This document shows positions 38,314-48,352 of a DNA stretch of 64,000 nucleotides, in pieces. A program made the translations under genes and the position numbers. The notes under the pieces were generated by a model. It ran no database searches. It worked only from the letters and a program-made list of their open reading frames with translations, and was not told the DNA's origin. Origin of the DNA: Hanleya hanleyi (taxonomy: Eukaryota; Mollusca; Polyplacophora; Lepidopleurida; Hanleyidae); NCBI GenBank assembly GCA_036873755.1, contig JAVTVY010025174.1, forward strand, positions 1 through 64,000, written 5' to 3'. Positions within the stretch are counted from its first letter, which is position 1; every line of letters begins with the position of its first letter.

Positions 38314-40575
38314 GGTATATCCTGTTTGACCAGTGTTTGGTGATATAAACCTGTTTGACCAGTGTTTGGTGGTATATTCCTGTTTGACAAGTGTTTGGTG
38401 GTATAGCCCTGTTTGACCAGTGTTTGGTGGTATAGCTCTGTTTGACCAGCGTTTGGGGTAAATCGCTGTTTTACTAGTGTTTAAAGTTATCTCATTTTGA
38501 CCAGTGTTTGGTGGTATAGTCCTGTTTGACCATTGTTTGGTGGTATAGCCCTGTTTGACCAGTGTGTGGTGGCATATCCCTGTTTTACCGTGCTTGTTGG
38601 TAGAGTCCTGTTTGACCAGTGTTTGGGGTTTATCTCTGTTTGACCAGTGTTTGGTGATTTAGCCCTGGTTGACCAGTGTTTGGTGGTATAGCCATGTTTG
38701 ACCAGTGTTTGGTGGTATAGCCCTGTTTGACCAGTGTTTGGTGGTATAGCCCTGTTTGATCAGTGTTTGGCGGTATAGTCCTGTTTGACCAGTGTTTGGT
38801 GGTATAGCCCTGTTTCACCGGTGTTTGGTGGTATAGCCCTGTATGACCAGTGTTTAGTGGTATAACCCTGTTTGACCAGTGTTTGGTGGTATAGCCCTGT
38901 TTGACCGGTGTTTGGTGGTAGAGTCATGTTTGACCAGTGTTTAGTGGAAGAGTCCTGTTTGACCAGTGTTTGGTGGTAGAGTCCCGTTTGATCAGTGTTT
39001 GGTGGTATAGCCCTGTTTGACTAGTGCTTGGTGGTATAGCCCAGTTTGACCAGTGTTTGTGGTATAGCCCTGTTTGACCAGTGTTTGGTGGTATAGTCCT
39101 GTTTGACCAGTGTTTGGTGGTATGGCCAAGTTTACCAGTATTTGGTGGTATATCCCAGTTTGACTAGTGTTTAGTAGTATATCCCATGTTGACCAGTGTT
39201 TGGTCGTATAGCCCTGTTTGACCAGTGTTTGGGGTATAGCCCTGTTTGACCTGTGTTTGGTGGTATAGCCCTGTTTGACCAGTGTTTGGTGGTATAGCCC
39301 TGTTTGACCAGTGTTTGCGGTATATCCCTGTTTGACTAGTGTTTAGTGGATATCTCATTTTGACCAGTCTTTGGTGTTATAGTCCTGTTTGACCAGTGTT
39401 TGGTGGCATAGCCCTGTCTGACCATTGTTTGGTGGCATATCCCTGTTTTACCGTGCTTGTTGGTAGAGTCCTGTTTGACCAGTGTTTGGTGGTTTATCTT
39501 TGTTTGACCAGTGTTTGGTGATATCGCCCTGTTTGACCAGTGTTTGGTGGTAGAGTCATGTTTGACCAGTGTTTAGTGGCATAGTCCTGTTTGACCAGTG
39601 TTTGGTGGTAGAGTCCCGTTTGATCAGTGTTTGGTGGTATAGCCCTGTTTGACCAGTGTTTGGTGGCAGTCCCGTTTGACCAGTGTTTGGTGGTATATCC
39701 TGTTTGACCAGTGTTTGGTGGTATAACCCTGTTTGACCAGTGTTTGGTGGTATATTCCTGTTTGACCAGTGTTTGGTGGTAGAGTCCTGTTTGACGGTAT
39801 ATCCCTGTCTGACCAGTGTTTGGTGGTATAGCACTGTATGACCAGTGTTTGGTGATATAGCCCTGTTTGACCAGTGTTTGGTGGTATAGTTCTGTTTGAC
39901 CAGTGTTTGGTGGTATATCCCTGTTTACCAGTGTTTGGTGGTATAACCCTGTTTGACTAGTGTTTAGTGGTATATCCTATTTTGACCAGTGTTTGGTGGT
40001 ATAGCCCTGTTTGACCAGTGTTTGGGGTATAGCCCTGTTTGACCTGTGTTTGGTGGGATAGCCCTGTTTGACCAGTGTTTGGTGGTATAGCTCTGTTTGA
40101 CCAGCGTTTGGGGTAAATCCCTGTTTGACTAGTGTATAATGGATATCTCATTTTGACCAGTGTTTGGTGGTATAGTCCTGTTTGACCATTGTTTGGTGGT
40201 ATAGCCCTGTTTGACCAGTGTGTGGTGGCATATCCCTGTTTTACCGTGCTTGTTGGTAGAGTCCTGTTTGACCAGTGTTTGGGGTTTATCTCTGTTTGAC
40301 CAGTGTTTGGTGATTTAGCCCTGGTTGACCAGTCTTTGGTGGTATAGCCATGTTTGACTAGTGTTTGGTGGTATAGCCCTGTTTGACCAGTGTTTGGTGG
40401 TATAGCCCTGTTTGATCAGTGTTTGGCGGTATAGTCCTGTTTGACCAGTGTTTGGTGATATAGCCCTGTTTCACCGGTGTTTGGTGGTATAGCTTTGTAT
40501 GACCAGTGGTTGGTGGTATAACCCTGTTTGCCCAGTGTTTGGTAGTATTGCCCTGTTTGACCGGTGTTTGGTGGT

Positions 40576-41075
40576 TCAAGATTCAAGATTCAAGATTTTA
40601 TTGTACGAACACCAAATATGGCAGAGTACAAGAGTAAATAAAATCAGTAGAACAGTAAAATACTGAAATGCAAAACAGACGCACATGTAATCTATATACA
40701 TGAACGCGTATATCTGAACGTGAATATAGCTTTGGTAAAGAACAGTCACTAGCTATCATTTCTGTACCATTTCAGGAGTGTTGAACACACTGTATTAATT
40801 ATTACTGGACTATCACGGCATGACATTATGAAAATAAATTTATCAGCAGTTGTTAATTTCATGAAAGCCGGATATTCTCTTACCACATACTGAAATAGTA
40901 CATATCGACTATCTGCAAATTTTTTGCAGGACATTACAAAATGCATTTCATCTTCAACAATATTACATTTATTACATAGCCGTTGTTCGACAGGAGTAAT
41001 AGGTCTAGTATGCCTTCCGGTCTCAATTGCTAGTCTGTGGTCGCTGAGACGTAATTTTGAGAAGAACTGTCGAGC
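40576..41075 (-). mobile_element. 5'-truncated LINE inserted in the satellite
   Basis: 500 bp of non-satellite DNA with the last part of a LINE ORF2 and a 3' UTR on the minus strand. The 3' end is a run of three 7-bp units (TCAAGAT on the + strand, ATCTTGA in element orientation), as in CR1/L2-type LINEs that end in short tandem repeats rather than poly-A. The insertion is flanked by TGGT at 40572-40575 and 41076-41079, a 4-bp target duplication; removing it rejoins a normal satellite monomer. Confidence 0.85.
40749..41075 (-). pseudogene. LINE ORF2 C-terminal fragment
   Basis: About 108 residues of LINE sequence, starting at ARQFFSKLRLSDHRLAIETG and continuing to a CNKC, ED-E-HFVMSC zinc-knuckle-like motif (C-x2-C, then H and C) characteristic of the region after the reverse transcriptase of CR1/L2/RTE-like LINEs. 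The ORF ends RNDS at a stop at 40749. The reverse transcriptase and endonuclease are absent. The first residues of the apparent ORF (Met-Thr-Leu-Pro) come from the satellite, not the LINE. Confidence 0.8.
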
Positions 41076-43320
41076 TGGTAGAGTCATGTTTGACCAGTGT
41101 TTAGTGGTATAGTCCTGTTTGACCTGTGTTTGGTGGTAGAGTCCCGTTTGATCAGTGTTTCGTTGTATAGCCCTGTTTGACCAGTGTTTGGTGGTAGAGT
41201 CCCGTTTGACCAGTGTTTGGTGGTATATCCTGTTTGACCAGTGTTTGGTGGTAGAGTCCTGTTTGACCAGTGTTTGGTGGTATAGCCCTGTTTGACCAGT
41301 GTTTGGAGGTAGAGTCCTGTTTGGTGGTTTTCACATGTTTGACTTTTGGTGGTATATTCCTGTTTGACCAGTGTTTGGTGGTATAGCCCTGTTTGACCAG
41401 TGTTTGGTGGTATAGCCCTGTTTGACCAGTGTTTGGTGGTATAGCCCTCTTTGACCAGTGTTTGGTGGTAGAGCCCTCTTTGACCAGTGTTTGGGGTTTA
41501 TCACTGTTTGACCAGTGTTTGGTGATTTAGCCCTGGTTGACCAGTGTTTGGTGGTATAGCCATGTTTGACCAGTGTTTGGTGGTATAGCCCTGTTTGACC
41601 AGTGTTTGGTGGTAGAGTCCCGTTTGATCAGTGTTTGGGGTTTATCACTGTTTGACCAGTGTTTGGTGATTTAGCCCTGGTTGACCAGTGTTTGGTGGTA
41701 TAGCCATGTTTGACCAGTGTTTGGTGGTATAGCCCTGTTTGACCAGTGTTTGGTGGTATAGCCTGTTTGATCAGTGTTTGGCGGTATAGTCCTGTTTGAC
41801 CAGTGTTTGGTGGTATAGCCCTGTTTCACCGGTGTTTGGTGGTATAGCCCTGTATGACCAGTGTTTGGTGGTATAACCCTGTTTGACCAGTGTTTGGTGG
41901 TATAGCCCTGTTTGACCGGTGTTTGGTGGTAGAGTCATGTTTGACCAGTGTTTAGTGATATAGTCCTGTTTGACCAGTGTTTGGTGGTAGAGCCCTCTTT
42001 GACCAGTGTTTGGTGGTAGAGTCCCGTTTGATCAGTGTTTGGTTGTATAGCCCTGTTTGACCAGTGTTTGGTGGTAGAGTCCCGTTTGACCAGTGTTTGG
42101 TGGTATATCCTGTTTGACCAGTGTTTGATGGTAGAGTCCTGTTTGACCAGTGTTTGGTGGTATAGCCCTGTTTGACCAGTGTTTGGAGGTAGACTCCTGT
42201 TTGGTGGTATACACATGTTTGACCAGTGTTTGGTGGTATATTCCTGTTTGACCAGTGCTTGGTGGTATAGCCCTGTTTGACCAGTGTTTGGTGGTATAGC
42301 CCTGTTTGACCAGCGTTTGGTGGTATAGCCCTCTTTGACCAGTGTTTGGTGGTAGAGCCCTCTTTGACCAGTGTTTGGGGTTTATCTCTGTTTGACCAGT
42401 GTTTGGTGATTTAGCCCTGGTTGACCAGTGTTTGGTGGTATAGCCATGTTTGACCAGTGTTTGGTAGTATAGCCCTGTTTGACCAGTGTTTGGTGGTATA
42501 GCCTTGTTTGATCAGTGTTTGGCGGTATAGTCCTGTTTGACCAGTGTTTGGTGGTATAGCCCTGTTTCACCGGTGTTTGGTGGTATAGCCCTGTATGACC
42601 AGTGTTTGGTGGTATAACCCTGTTTGACCAGTGTTTGGTGGTATAGCCCTGTTTGACCGGTGTTTGGTGGTAGAGTCATGTTTGACCAGTGTTTAGTGAT
42701 ATAGTCCTGTTTGACCAGTGTTTGGTGGTAGAGTCCCGTTTGATCAGTGTTTGGTGGTATAGCCCTGTTTGACCAGTGTTTGGTGGTAGAGCCCCGTTTG
42801 ACCAGTGTTTGGTGGTATATCCTGTTTGACCAGTGTTTGGTGGTAGAGTCCTGTTTGACCAGTGTTTGGTGGTATAGCCCTTGACCAGTGTTTGGAGGTA
42901 GAGTCCTGTTTGGTGGTATACACATGTTTGACCTTTGGTGGTATATTCCTGTTAGACCAGTGTTTGGTGGTATAGCCCTGTTTGACCAGTGTTTGGTGGT
43001 ATAGCCCTGTTTGACCAGTGTTTGGTGGTATAGCCCTCTTTGACCAGTGTTTGGTGGTAGAGCCCTCTTTGACCAGTGTTTGGTGGTAGAGCCCTGTTTG
43101 ACCAGTGTTCGGGGTATAGTCCTGTTTGACCAGTGTTTGGTGGTAGAGTCCTGTTTGACCACTGTTTGGCGGTATAGCCCTGTTTGACCAGTGTTTGGTG
43201 GGTATAGCCCTGTTTGACTAGTGTTTGGTGGTATATCCCTGTTTTACCGTGCTTGTTGGTAGAGTCCTGTTTGACCAGTGGTTGGTGGTTTATCTCTGTT
43301 TGATCAGTGTTTGGTGATGG

Positions 43321-43680
43321 TACATGTACATGGACAGGCTACATCGAGATGGACAAGGAACATGTACATGGACAGAGTGCATGTACATGAAGAGAGAGAG
43401 AATTAAGGTTTAACGTCGCATTCCGCAATATTTCAGCTATGTAGCGACATGGACAGTGTGTATGTACATGGACATGAACAGAGTATGTATACATGGGCAT
43501 GAACAGAGTACTTTTACATGGATATGGAACATGTACATTGACAGAGCACATGTACATGGACAGATAACCTGTACAGGCATGTAGTACATATACAGGCACA
43601 TAGTACATGTACACGGATTTGCACAGAATACCTGGTCGTGCGCAGAGTACATGCACATTGACATGTACAGAGTAGATGGA
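43321..43680 (-). repeat. CATGTACATG-rich tandem repeat, right arm
   Basis: Reverse-complement counterpart of 4918-5298. It includes the mirrored SINE tail at 43402-43448 (AAGGTTTAACGTCGCA). The ORFs rich in Cys and His here are repeat artefacts. Confidence 0.9.
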
Positions 43681-43682
43681 TT

Positions 43683-44035
43683 TTGATGTTAGGCGATAGC
43701 CACAAGGATACAGGTTTTGATGTTAGGCGATAGCCCGCAAGGATAAGGGTTTTGGAGTTAGGTGATAGCCCGCAAGGATAAGGGTTTTGATGTTAGGCGA
43801 TAGCCCGCAAGGATACAGGCTTTGGAGTTAGGTGATAGCCCGCAAGGATACAGGTTTTGATGTTAGGTGATAGCCCGCAATAATACAGGTTTTGGAATTA
43901 GGTGATAGCCCGCAACGATTCCGGTTTTGTAGTCAGGTGATCGCCCCTAAAGCATACAGGCTTTCGAGATAGGTGATAGCTGGCAAGCATATTGGCCTTT
44001 GGAGTTGGGCGATAGCCCGCAAGGATACGGGTTTT
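43683..44035 (-). repeat. 35-bp tandem repeat, right arm
   Basis: About ten units with TTAGGTGATAGCCCGCAAGG as core, mirroring 4625-4915. It has about two more units than the left arm. Confidence 0.9.
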
Positions 44036-44378
44036 GAAATGTTTTACTTTTACATGGTAATAATGGCTCCTAGTGTTCAATTTTCTAATATGTATTAACA
44101 GCAATACGGTAGCAACAACAACACCATGACGGTAGAATGAACATAGAATGCAGACATTAGCTTTATATACTTTTACTATACACGGTAATGTCTGAGTGTC
44201 TCTGAATGTTCAATTTCTAATATCTAGCCAACAACACTTGTTCGAAATCTTCCCTAATAAAATGATTGACCTGTAATCCTTGTTGTTGTTGTTTTCTTAT
44301 TGGACCAATGGATGAGAATAGTACTTATCACGGACTACACCCGTAGAGCTACGTATAGGCGCGCATGTGTGACATGGT
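44036..44378. other. Arm sequence between the 35-bp repeat and gene A, right
   Basis: Reverse-complement counterpart of 4160-4620. It is non-coding, with GTT/AAC tracts. Relative to the left arm, a stretch around 44250 is missing (the left has the extra ~70 bp with CCACGTGCTCTTATTGCGG). Confidence 0.6.
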
Positions 44379-44379
44379 C

Positions 44380-44386
44380 TATAAAA
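44380..44386 (+). promoter_or_regulatory. TATA box of gene A
   Basis: TATAAAA in the context GGTCTATAAAACACG, 53 bp upstream of the gene A ATG at 44433. The spacing is identical to that of the gene B TATA box (60591) and its ATG (60644). Confidence 0.65.
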
Positions 44387-44432
44387 CACGTCCCTCTGGA
44401 TGCCACACCCACAGTCCTACTGCTGCAGAGCC

Positions 44433-44726
44433 ATGACAGAGAACCATCCCTATGAGACTCGCATTTTACAGCATGCGACCGTGGTTAATTCACTCACGGG
44501 TTACCGAGCAGTGATTCGGTCCATGTTTGGAGATGGCGACGACAACGAGGGGCGACGCCGGATCCTGAAAGAGTTCACAGAAGCGGTCCTCGACAGAGTG
44601 GACTCGATGGAGAGGTGTGCTATCACCCACCACTACTGGACTATGACAGCCATCCTTGACGCCACGAGCGCTCACGCCGGAACCAGCGACGGCTCGTTGA
44701 CCTCACAATGGTCTTTGCCCTATTAA
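44433..44726 (+). CDS. Gene A, right-arm copy (unknown small protein, 97 aa)
   Basis: The ORF could also start at 44400, but the ATG at 44433 is chosen because the left-arm homologue begins at the matching codon and because it sits 53 bp after a TATA box. The product starts MTENHPYETRIL, has SLTGYRAVIRSMFGDGDDN, a basic GRRRILKEF segment and DRVDSMERC, and ends LTSQWSLPY. I recognise no known domain. It has no signal peptide or hydrophobic segment and is likely helical and soluble. Differences from the left copy include conservative changes (Q/R, R/H) and a different C-terminus caused by an indel. It is followed after about 80 bp by the promoter of a deleted gene B, so A and B appear to be two neighbouring genes of the same mobile family. 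Confidence 0.6.
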   Translation: MTENHPYETRILQHATVVNSLTGYRAVIRSMFGDGDDNEGRRRILKEFTEAVLDRVDSMERCAITHHYWTMTAILDATSAHAGTSDGSLTSQWSLPY

Positions 44727-44804
44727 CCCTGACGCTGTGGCAATGACGGTTCCGTATTACAGCGACAGAAAAGAACGGCTCTTCAGAGCCTCCAATGAAA
44801 ATCA

Positions 44805-45251
44805 GAGCTTTAAGTGCTAATTCACCAGGGTGATGAAGCGTTAAGCTAGGCGTGGGCGGGCGTTACTCTCCATAAAAGCAAGCGTATTCCAAAAACGTGC
44901 AATCTCCCCGACCCAGTACGCCCACTACTGGCTCATCTCGACCCCAAAACATCCATTCCCATGCCCCATGCAAACAACTGTTTCAGGACATGCTGCCTGA
45001 ACAATATCCCGGTCTGCCCGGCAGGGATTAGAACATACGGATTAGAGCGAACATGACCGAACATTGAACTTTCTCAAAGGACGGTTTTGATTGGATAAGA
45101 GCAGCCGAGAATACATCTATAGGGCAAGAACTAATATGACAGATGCAGCGCCAAATGGCGGCTTCTGATTGGACAAGAGCCTACTTGTATTGTAAACATA
45201 CCCAACGCGGCTCCTCCAGCGTGGGTATGATGTACGGGAGGGAATAATAAA
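44805..45251 (+). pseudogene. Gene B deletion shell, right arm
   Basis: The promoter segment with CACCAGGGTG and CATAAAAGCAAG (44871, T-to-C change in the TATA box) is followed by about 100 bp and then the 3' end of gene B (CTGTTTCAGGACATGCTGCC near 44978), a stop near 45029, CCAAT-type GATTGGACAAGAG motifs, GGCGGC and an AATAAA at 45246-45251. The zinc-finger body present at 60644-61222 has been lost. Mirrors 3293-3790. Confidence 0.75.
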
Positions 45252-45263
45252 CTATATGAACAC

Positions 45264-45290
45264 TTGTTGTTGTCGTTGTTGTTCTCTCTC
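45264..45290. repeat. GTT trinucleotide microsatellite
   Basis: GTT run interrupted by one GTC. It is the mirror of 3268-3292 and marks the inner edge of the terminal repeats. Confidence 0.8.
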
Positions 45291-45317
45291 CGGTCTATAT
45301 ATGACCCTCTAGACCTG

Positions 45318-46128
45318 GTTGATAGGGGTTTCCCCTATTTTAGGGTAAAGTCCGTGTTCCGCTTTTTTATATTTTCGGGACAAATCCTAATTTTACATAC
45401 ACCCACTCCCCACCCTACCTTTGTCGGCAGACCCTGATAAGCCGGGGACCGATATTAGCCCTTTTGGACATGTTTGATAGGGGTTTTCCCTATTGTAGGG
45501 TAAAGTCCGTGTTCCGCTTTTTATATTTTCGGGACAAATCCTAAATTTACATACACCCTCTCTCGGCAGGCTCCGATAAGCCCCACTAGGCGTGGTTGAT
45601 AGTAGTTTTCCCCTATTGTAGGGGTAAAGTCCGTGCACCGCTTTTTATATTTTCGGGACAAATCCTAAATTTGCATACACCTATTATCCCACCCTACCTC
45701 TCTCAGCAGGCCCCGATAAGCCGGAGACCGATATTAGCCCTTTTGAACATGGTTGATAGGGGTTTTCCCCTATTGTAGGGATAAAGTAAGTGTTCCGCTT
45801 TTTATATTTTCGCGACAAATCCTAAATTTACATACACCCACTCCCCCACCCTACCTCTCTCGGCAGGCCCCGGTAAGGCGGGGACCGATATTAGCCCTTT
45901 TGGACATGGTTGATAGGGGTTTCCCCCTATTTTAGGGGTAAAGTCCATGTTCCGCTTTTTTATATTTTCGGGACAAATCCTAAATTTGCCTCTGTCGGCA
46001 GGCCCCGATAAGCCGGAGACCGATATTAACCCTTTTGGAAATGGTTGATAGGGGTTTCCCCTATTTTAGGGGTAAAAGTCCGTGTTCCGCTTTTTATATT
46101 TTCGGGACAAATCCTAAATTTACATTCG
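45318..46128 (+). repeat. Right terminal tandem repeat, about six copies of ~145 bp
   Basis: Copies begin near 45318, 45470, 45595, 45750, 45905 and 46040 with GGTTGATAGGGGTTT(T/C)CCCC. Each contains GTAAAGTCCGTGTTCCGCTT, TTTATATTTTCGGGACAAAT and CCGATATTAGCCCTTTTG. The last is truncated at about 46128. The left arm has only two copies, so copy number is variable. Confidence 0.9.
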
Positions 46129-46129
46129 A

Positions 46130-46740
46130 TGCCGTGATATCAAAAGGGAACCCCCACAGCAAGAGGATCCGCCATTTTATGTTTATTTTTTGCGGAGATA
46201 TTCTGGACAATAAACGCTCGACCCTGGGGTCACGCGGATGCTGGACTGGTGATAATAACATGGTACAACACCTATAGATTATGTTTATTACTGTAAGTCT
46301 TCCTTCCTATGGATTCCTGTATTTTTTTCGTGCCAATACGGTTTTGGGGAAACCTGTATGGAGACACTGAGGGTTCCCCACTGGCCATTTAACATGGGCA
46401 AATAGATGGCGATATTGTCGGGGACCCTGTTTGAGAATTAGTTGTTGCGATATATATTGACCCCTGCGCATCGATAAATATAGCACATGCTCGTTGCCCT
46501 GGTGGCAAAAACTGGTTGTCAGGTGACCGGACATTCCCGGAGATTCCCGGACATTCTCGGAGAATCATGCGACCACTCGCGTATTTGAATTCTCGGGACT
46601 ACTTTCTGTCCGCGGAAGCTTCTCCCCGCGACCGCATCACCGCGGAGGAATACATGCCCCAGAGTGTGACCGGAAGTGCCGGAACTATAGTGGCCTTGAC
46701 CTCTACGATCACGTGATCGTCTCAAGATCGTCACAAGACT
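46130..46740. other. Right flank of the giant element
   Basis: No gene recognised. 46665-46710 (GACCGGAAGTGCCGGAACTA and the following TAGTGGCCTTGACCTCTA) is also found at 62578-62620 and, in reverse complement, at 59795-59840, so part of this flank belongs to the same mobile family. It shows no continuation of the DIRS-like element that abuts the left end. Confidence 0.55.
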
Positions 46741-48009
46741 GGTGGTGCCCCCTGTCGAAAGTAGGTCAAGATTGTAGGATATGCTGTGACTATACTACTT
46801 GCAGTCCTAATCCACTCTGAAATCGCTGGTAATAAACATAAATGGCTCTCTTGTGAGAGAAACCAATCATTTGTTTAGTTTTATGCTATCATTGACTGTA
46901 CACTTCTATGGGGAAATTCATCCTGTTTCCAATGATTCATAATTCCCATGTTATTGACCCATAAGCGCATAGAAATGAACGCGATCTATTTCCCTAGTGC
47001 ATCACGACTCCCACAACAAGAGGATTTTAGTTTCCATGAGAGGTGTCTTTTTAATCTCCCACAACGTCTGTTATAATCATATCACTCAATCCGGATAGAA
47101 ATCGAACAACCAGGATATTTTAACCGAGTGAATTTGACTAAAGCCTGCTAGAATTTCAATATTTCCTGGGGTCTATTGTTGTCCGACTTGAGAGACTCCA
47201 TACATGGTGTATACAAACCAACAGTTATCGCATGAGGATTACCAGGTAGCGCGGTCATTGTCGAGGAGTATTTGACTTGAACCCATAGTTTGCTCAGGTC
47301 CCTCAGGTCTCAATTTGTCAGACGATCACCCGCTAGCTGCTTCATACTCCCAGGTGTTGCTATTAAGTAGCTGGCTGCATGAGAACCGTGGTGAGCGCAC
47401 AATTAGACCGTCGTCCCGATGTAATTCAAGATCGGTATTAAAACGTGGAGGCATGTCCCCCAACAATACCACTGGGCCGACTAGCGAGTCAAGCGCTGTT
47501 TGTTGGAGATTATAACACGCGTACATTCTGCGCCACACACAAAACTCCAGAAAGTCAAGAAATCGTTGAAATTCGCGTCTAGGTCTTATTACAGCTTTCT
47601 TGTAGACGGTGTTTGTCCTCAGGTCGCAAAAGTAAGAATAGATTTGGGCTTGGCCGTCACATACGTTTTTAATTTGACGTTAAAAAGTCTGTTATATTTG
47701 GACAGTTTTTGTCAGATGTGTTGTCCTTCATATGTCCTGTTTGACGACTTTCCCTGTCGGATTCAGTTTGATAACCACACGCGACAATAGTCATCATGGT
47801 TGATTCTCCTCATTCCATTGCACAAGGTAATTATCAAATTCGATATTTAGCCAAAAGCAGTGTCCCCTGGCTGGACAGTTAGCAATTTTATTAATTGATT
47901 TGTGTTCAATCATCGTGACACAACATTCTTGAAAAACAAGTTCGACGAAGCAAAAATATCGCATACACGTGCCTATTACAGGCTCGTAAATTGTGACGAT
48001 GAACACTAA
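46741..48009. other. Unannotated unique sequence
   Basis: AT-rich, no recognisable exon, RNA gene or repeat. The ORFs at 47315-47515, 47500-47790 and their antisense partners show no domain and no coding-like composition. Confidence 0.5.
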
Positions 48010-48352
48010 TTTATTAATTAAATTAAACGCAACATAGAAAGGTGGTGGGACGAGATGCCGGCGTACTGACAATATTCTGACTATATATACTAATGCCATA
48101 TAGAAAGTAGATAACATTTATATCCAATTATTTTCAGGATGACACTTTCTCAGTAAAGCACAAATACTAGTGCCGAATGGGTCAGTCCCGTGCGAGACTC
48201 GAACCCGCGTCCTCAGAGTTTGGCACCAAATCGCCAGCAGTAAATGCAAGCGGCCTGGACCACTCGGCCACCTCAGCTTCCACTATTAATTCTCAGTACG
48301 CCGGCATCTCGTCCCACCACCTTTATATGTTGCGTTTAATTTAATTAATACA
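48010..48352. repeat. Inverted repeat enclosing a SINE
   Basis: Arms of about 60 bp: TTAAATTAAACGCAACATA, then GGTGGTGGGACGAGATGCCG on the left (48016-48069), and its reverse complement at 48292-48352. The loop holds a tRNA-derived SINE. The GATGCCGGCGTA motif also occurs at 57373, next to another copy of a dispersed repeat. Confidence 0.85.
48118..48279 (-). repeat. tRNA-derived SINE, copy 1
   Basis: The head reads GCTGAGGTGGCCGAGTGG on the minus strand, with A-box TGGCCGAGTGG and B-box GGTTCGAGTCT. The acceptor stem cannot pair, so it is not a working tRNA. The tail includes GCACTAGTATTTGTGCTTTA and ends GGATATAAAT. The head resembles class II tRNAs (Ser/Leu). Confidence 0.8.

Larger units (their letters stand above)
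13577..43320 (-). repeat. 29-bp satellite A, long right arm, - orientation
   Basis: About 1,000 tandem monomers with core GACCAGTGTTTGGTGG followed by TATAGCCCTGTTT, interrupted once by a LINE fragment (40576-41075). Variant monomers include GGTAGAGTCC, GGTTTATCTCTG, GGGGTATAGCC (shortened), CATATCCCTGTTTTACCGTG and GGTATATTCCTG types. The array ends at GTTTGGTGATGG, the exact mirror of the left start CCATCACC at 5299. Minus-strand ORFs up to 596 codons come only from the stop-free monomer. Confidence 0.97.
2980..46130. mobile_element. Giant foldback-like element (about 43 kb inverted repeat)
   Basis: Blocks in 2980-5300 recur in reverse complement and reversed order in 43321-46130: terminal ~145-bp repeats, AAC/GTT tract, gene-B shell, gene A, 35-bp repeat, CATGTACATG repeat with SINE tail, and the first satellite monomers (boundary sequence TGTACCATCACC on the left, GGTGATGGTACA on the right). 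The satellite also reverses strand between the arms, around a tRNA-containing hairpin. The arms are diverged by many substitutions and small indels, so this is not a trivial assembly mirror. Foldback elements such as Drosophila FB have long terminal inverted repeats filled with tandem repeats, which is the closest analogy. No transposase is seen and no target-site duplication could be defined. Confidence 0.6.

Noticed and set aside
5299..43320. CRISPR-like array because of ~29-bp repeats
   Set aside because: Repeats are head to tail with no spacers, the variation is within the monomer, and the context is eukaryotic. It is a satellite.
2980..46130. The giant inverted repeat as a pure assembly artefact
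   Set aside because: The arms differ by many substitutions, indels and repeat numbers, and the centre is a structured hairpin. Near-identical sub-blocks (1958 and 4218 bp) could still be assembly duplications, so this is rejected only for the overall structure.
45596..46277. ORFs in the right terminal tandem repeats
   Set aside because: They are the same short translation repeated with the ~145-bp unit, and frame breaks differ from copy to copy.
47500..47790. 96-codon ORF as a gene
   Set aside because: No domain, no coding-like composition, and overlapped by antisense ORFs of similar length in AT-rich DNA.
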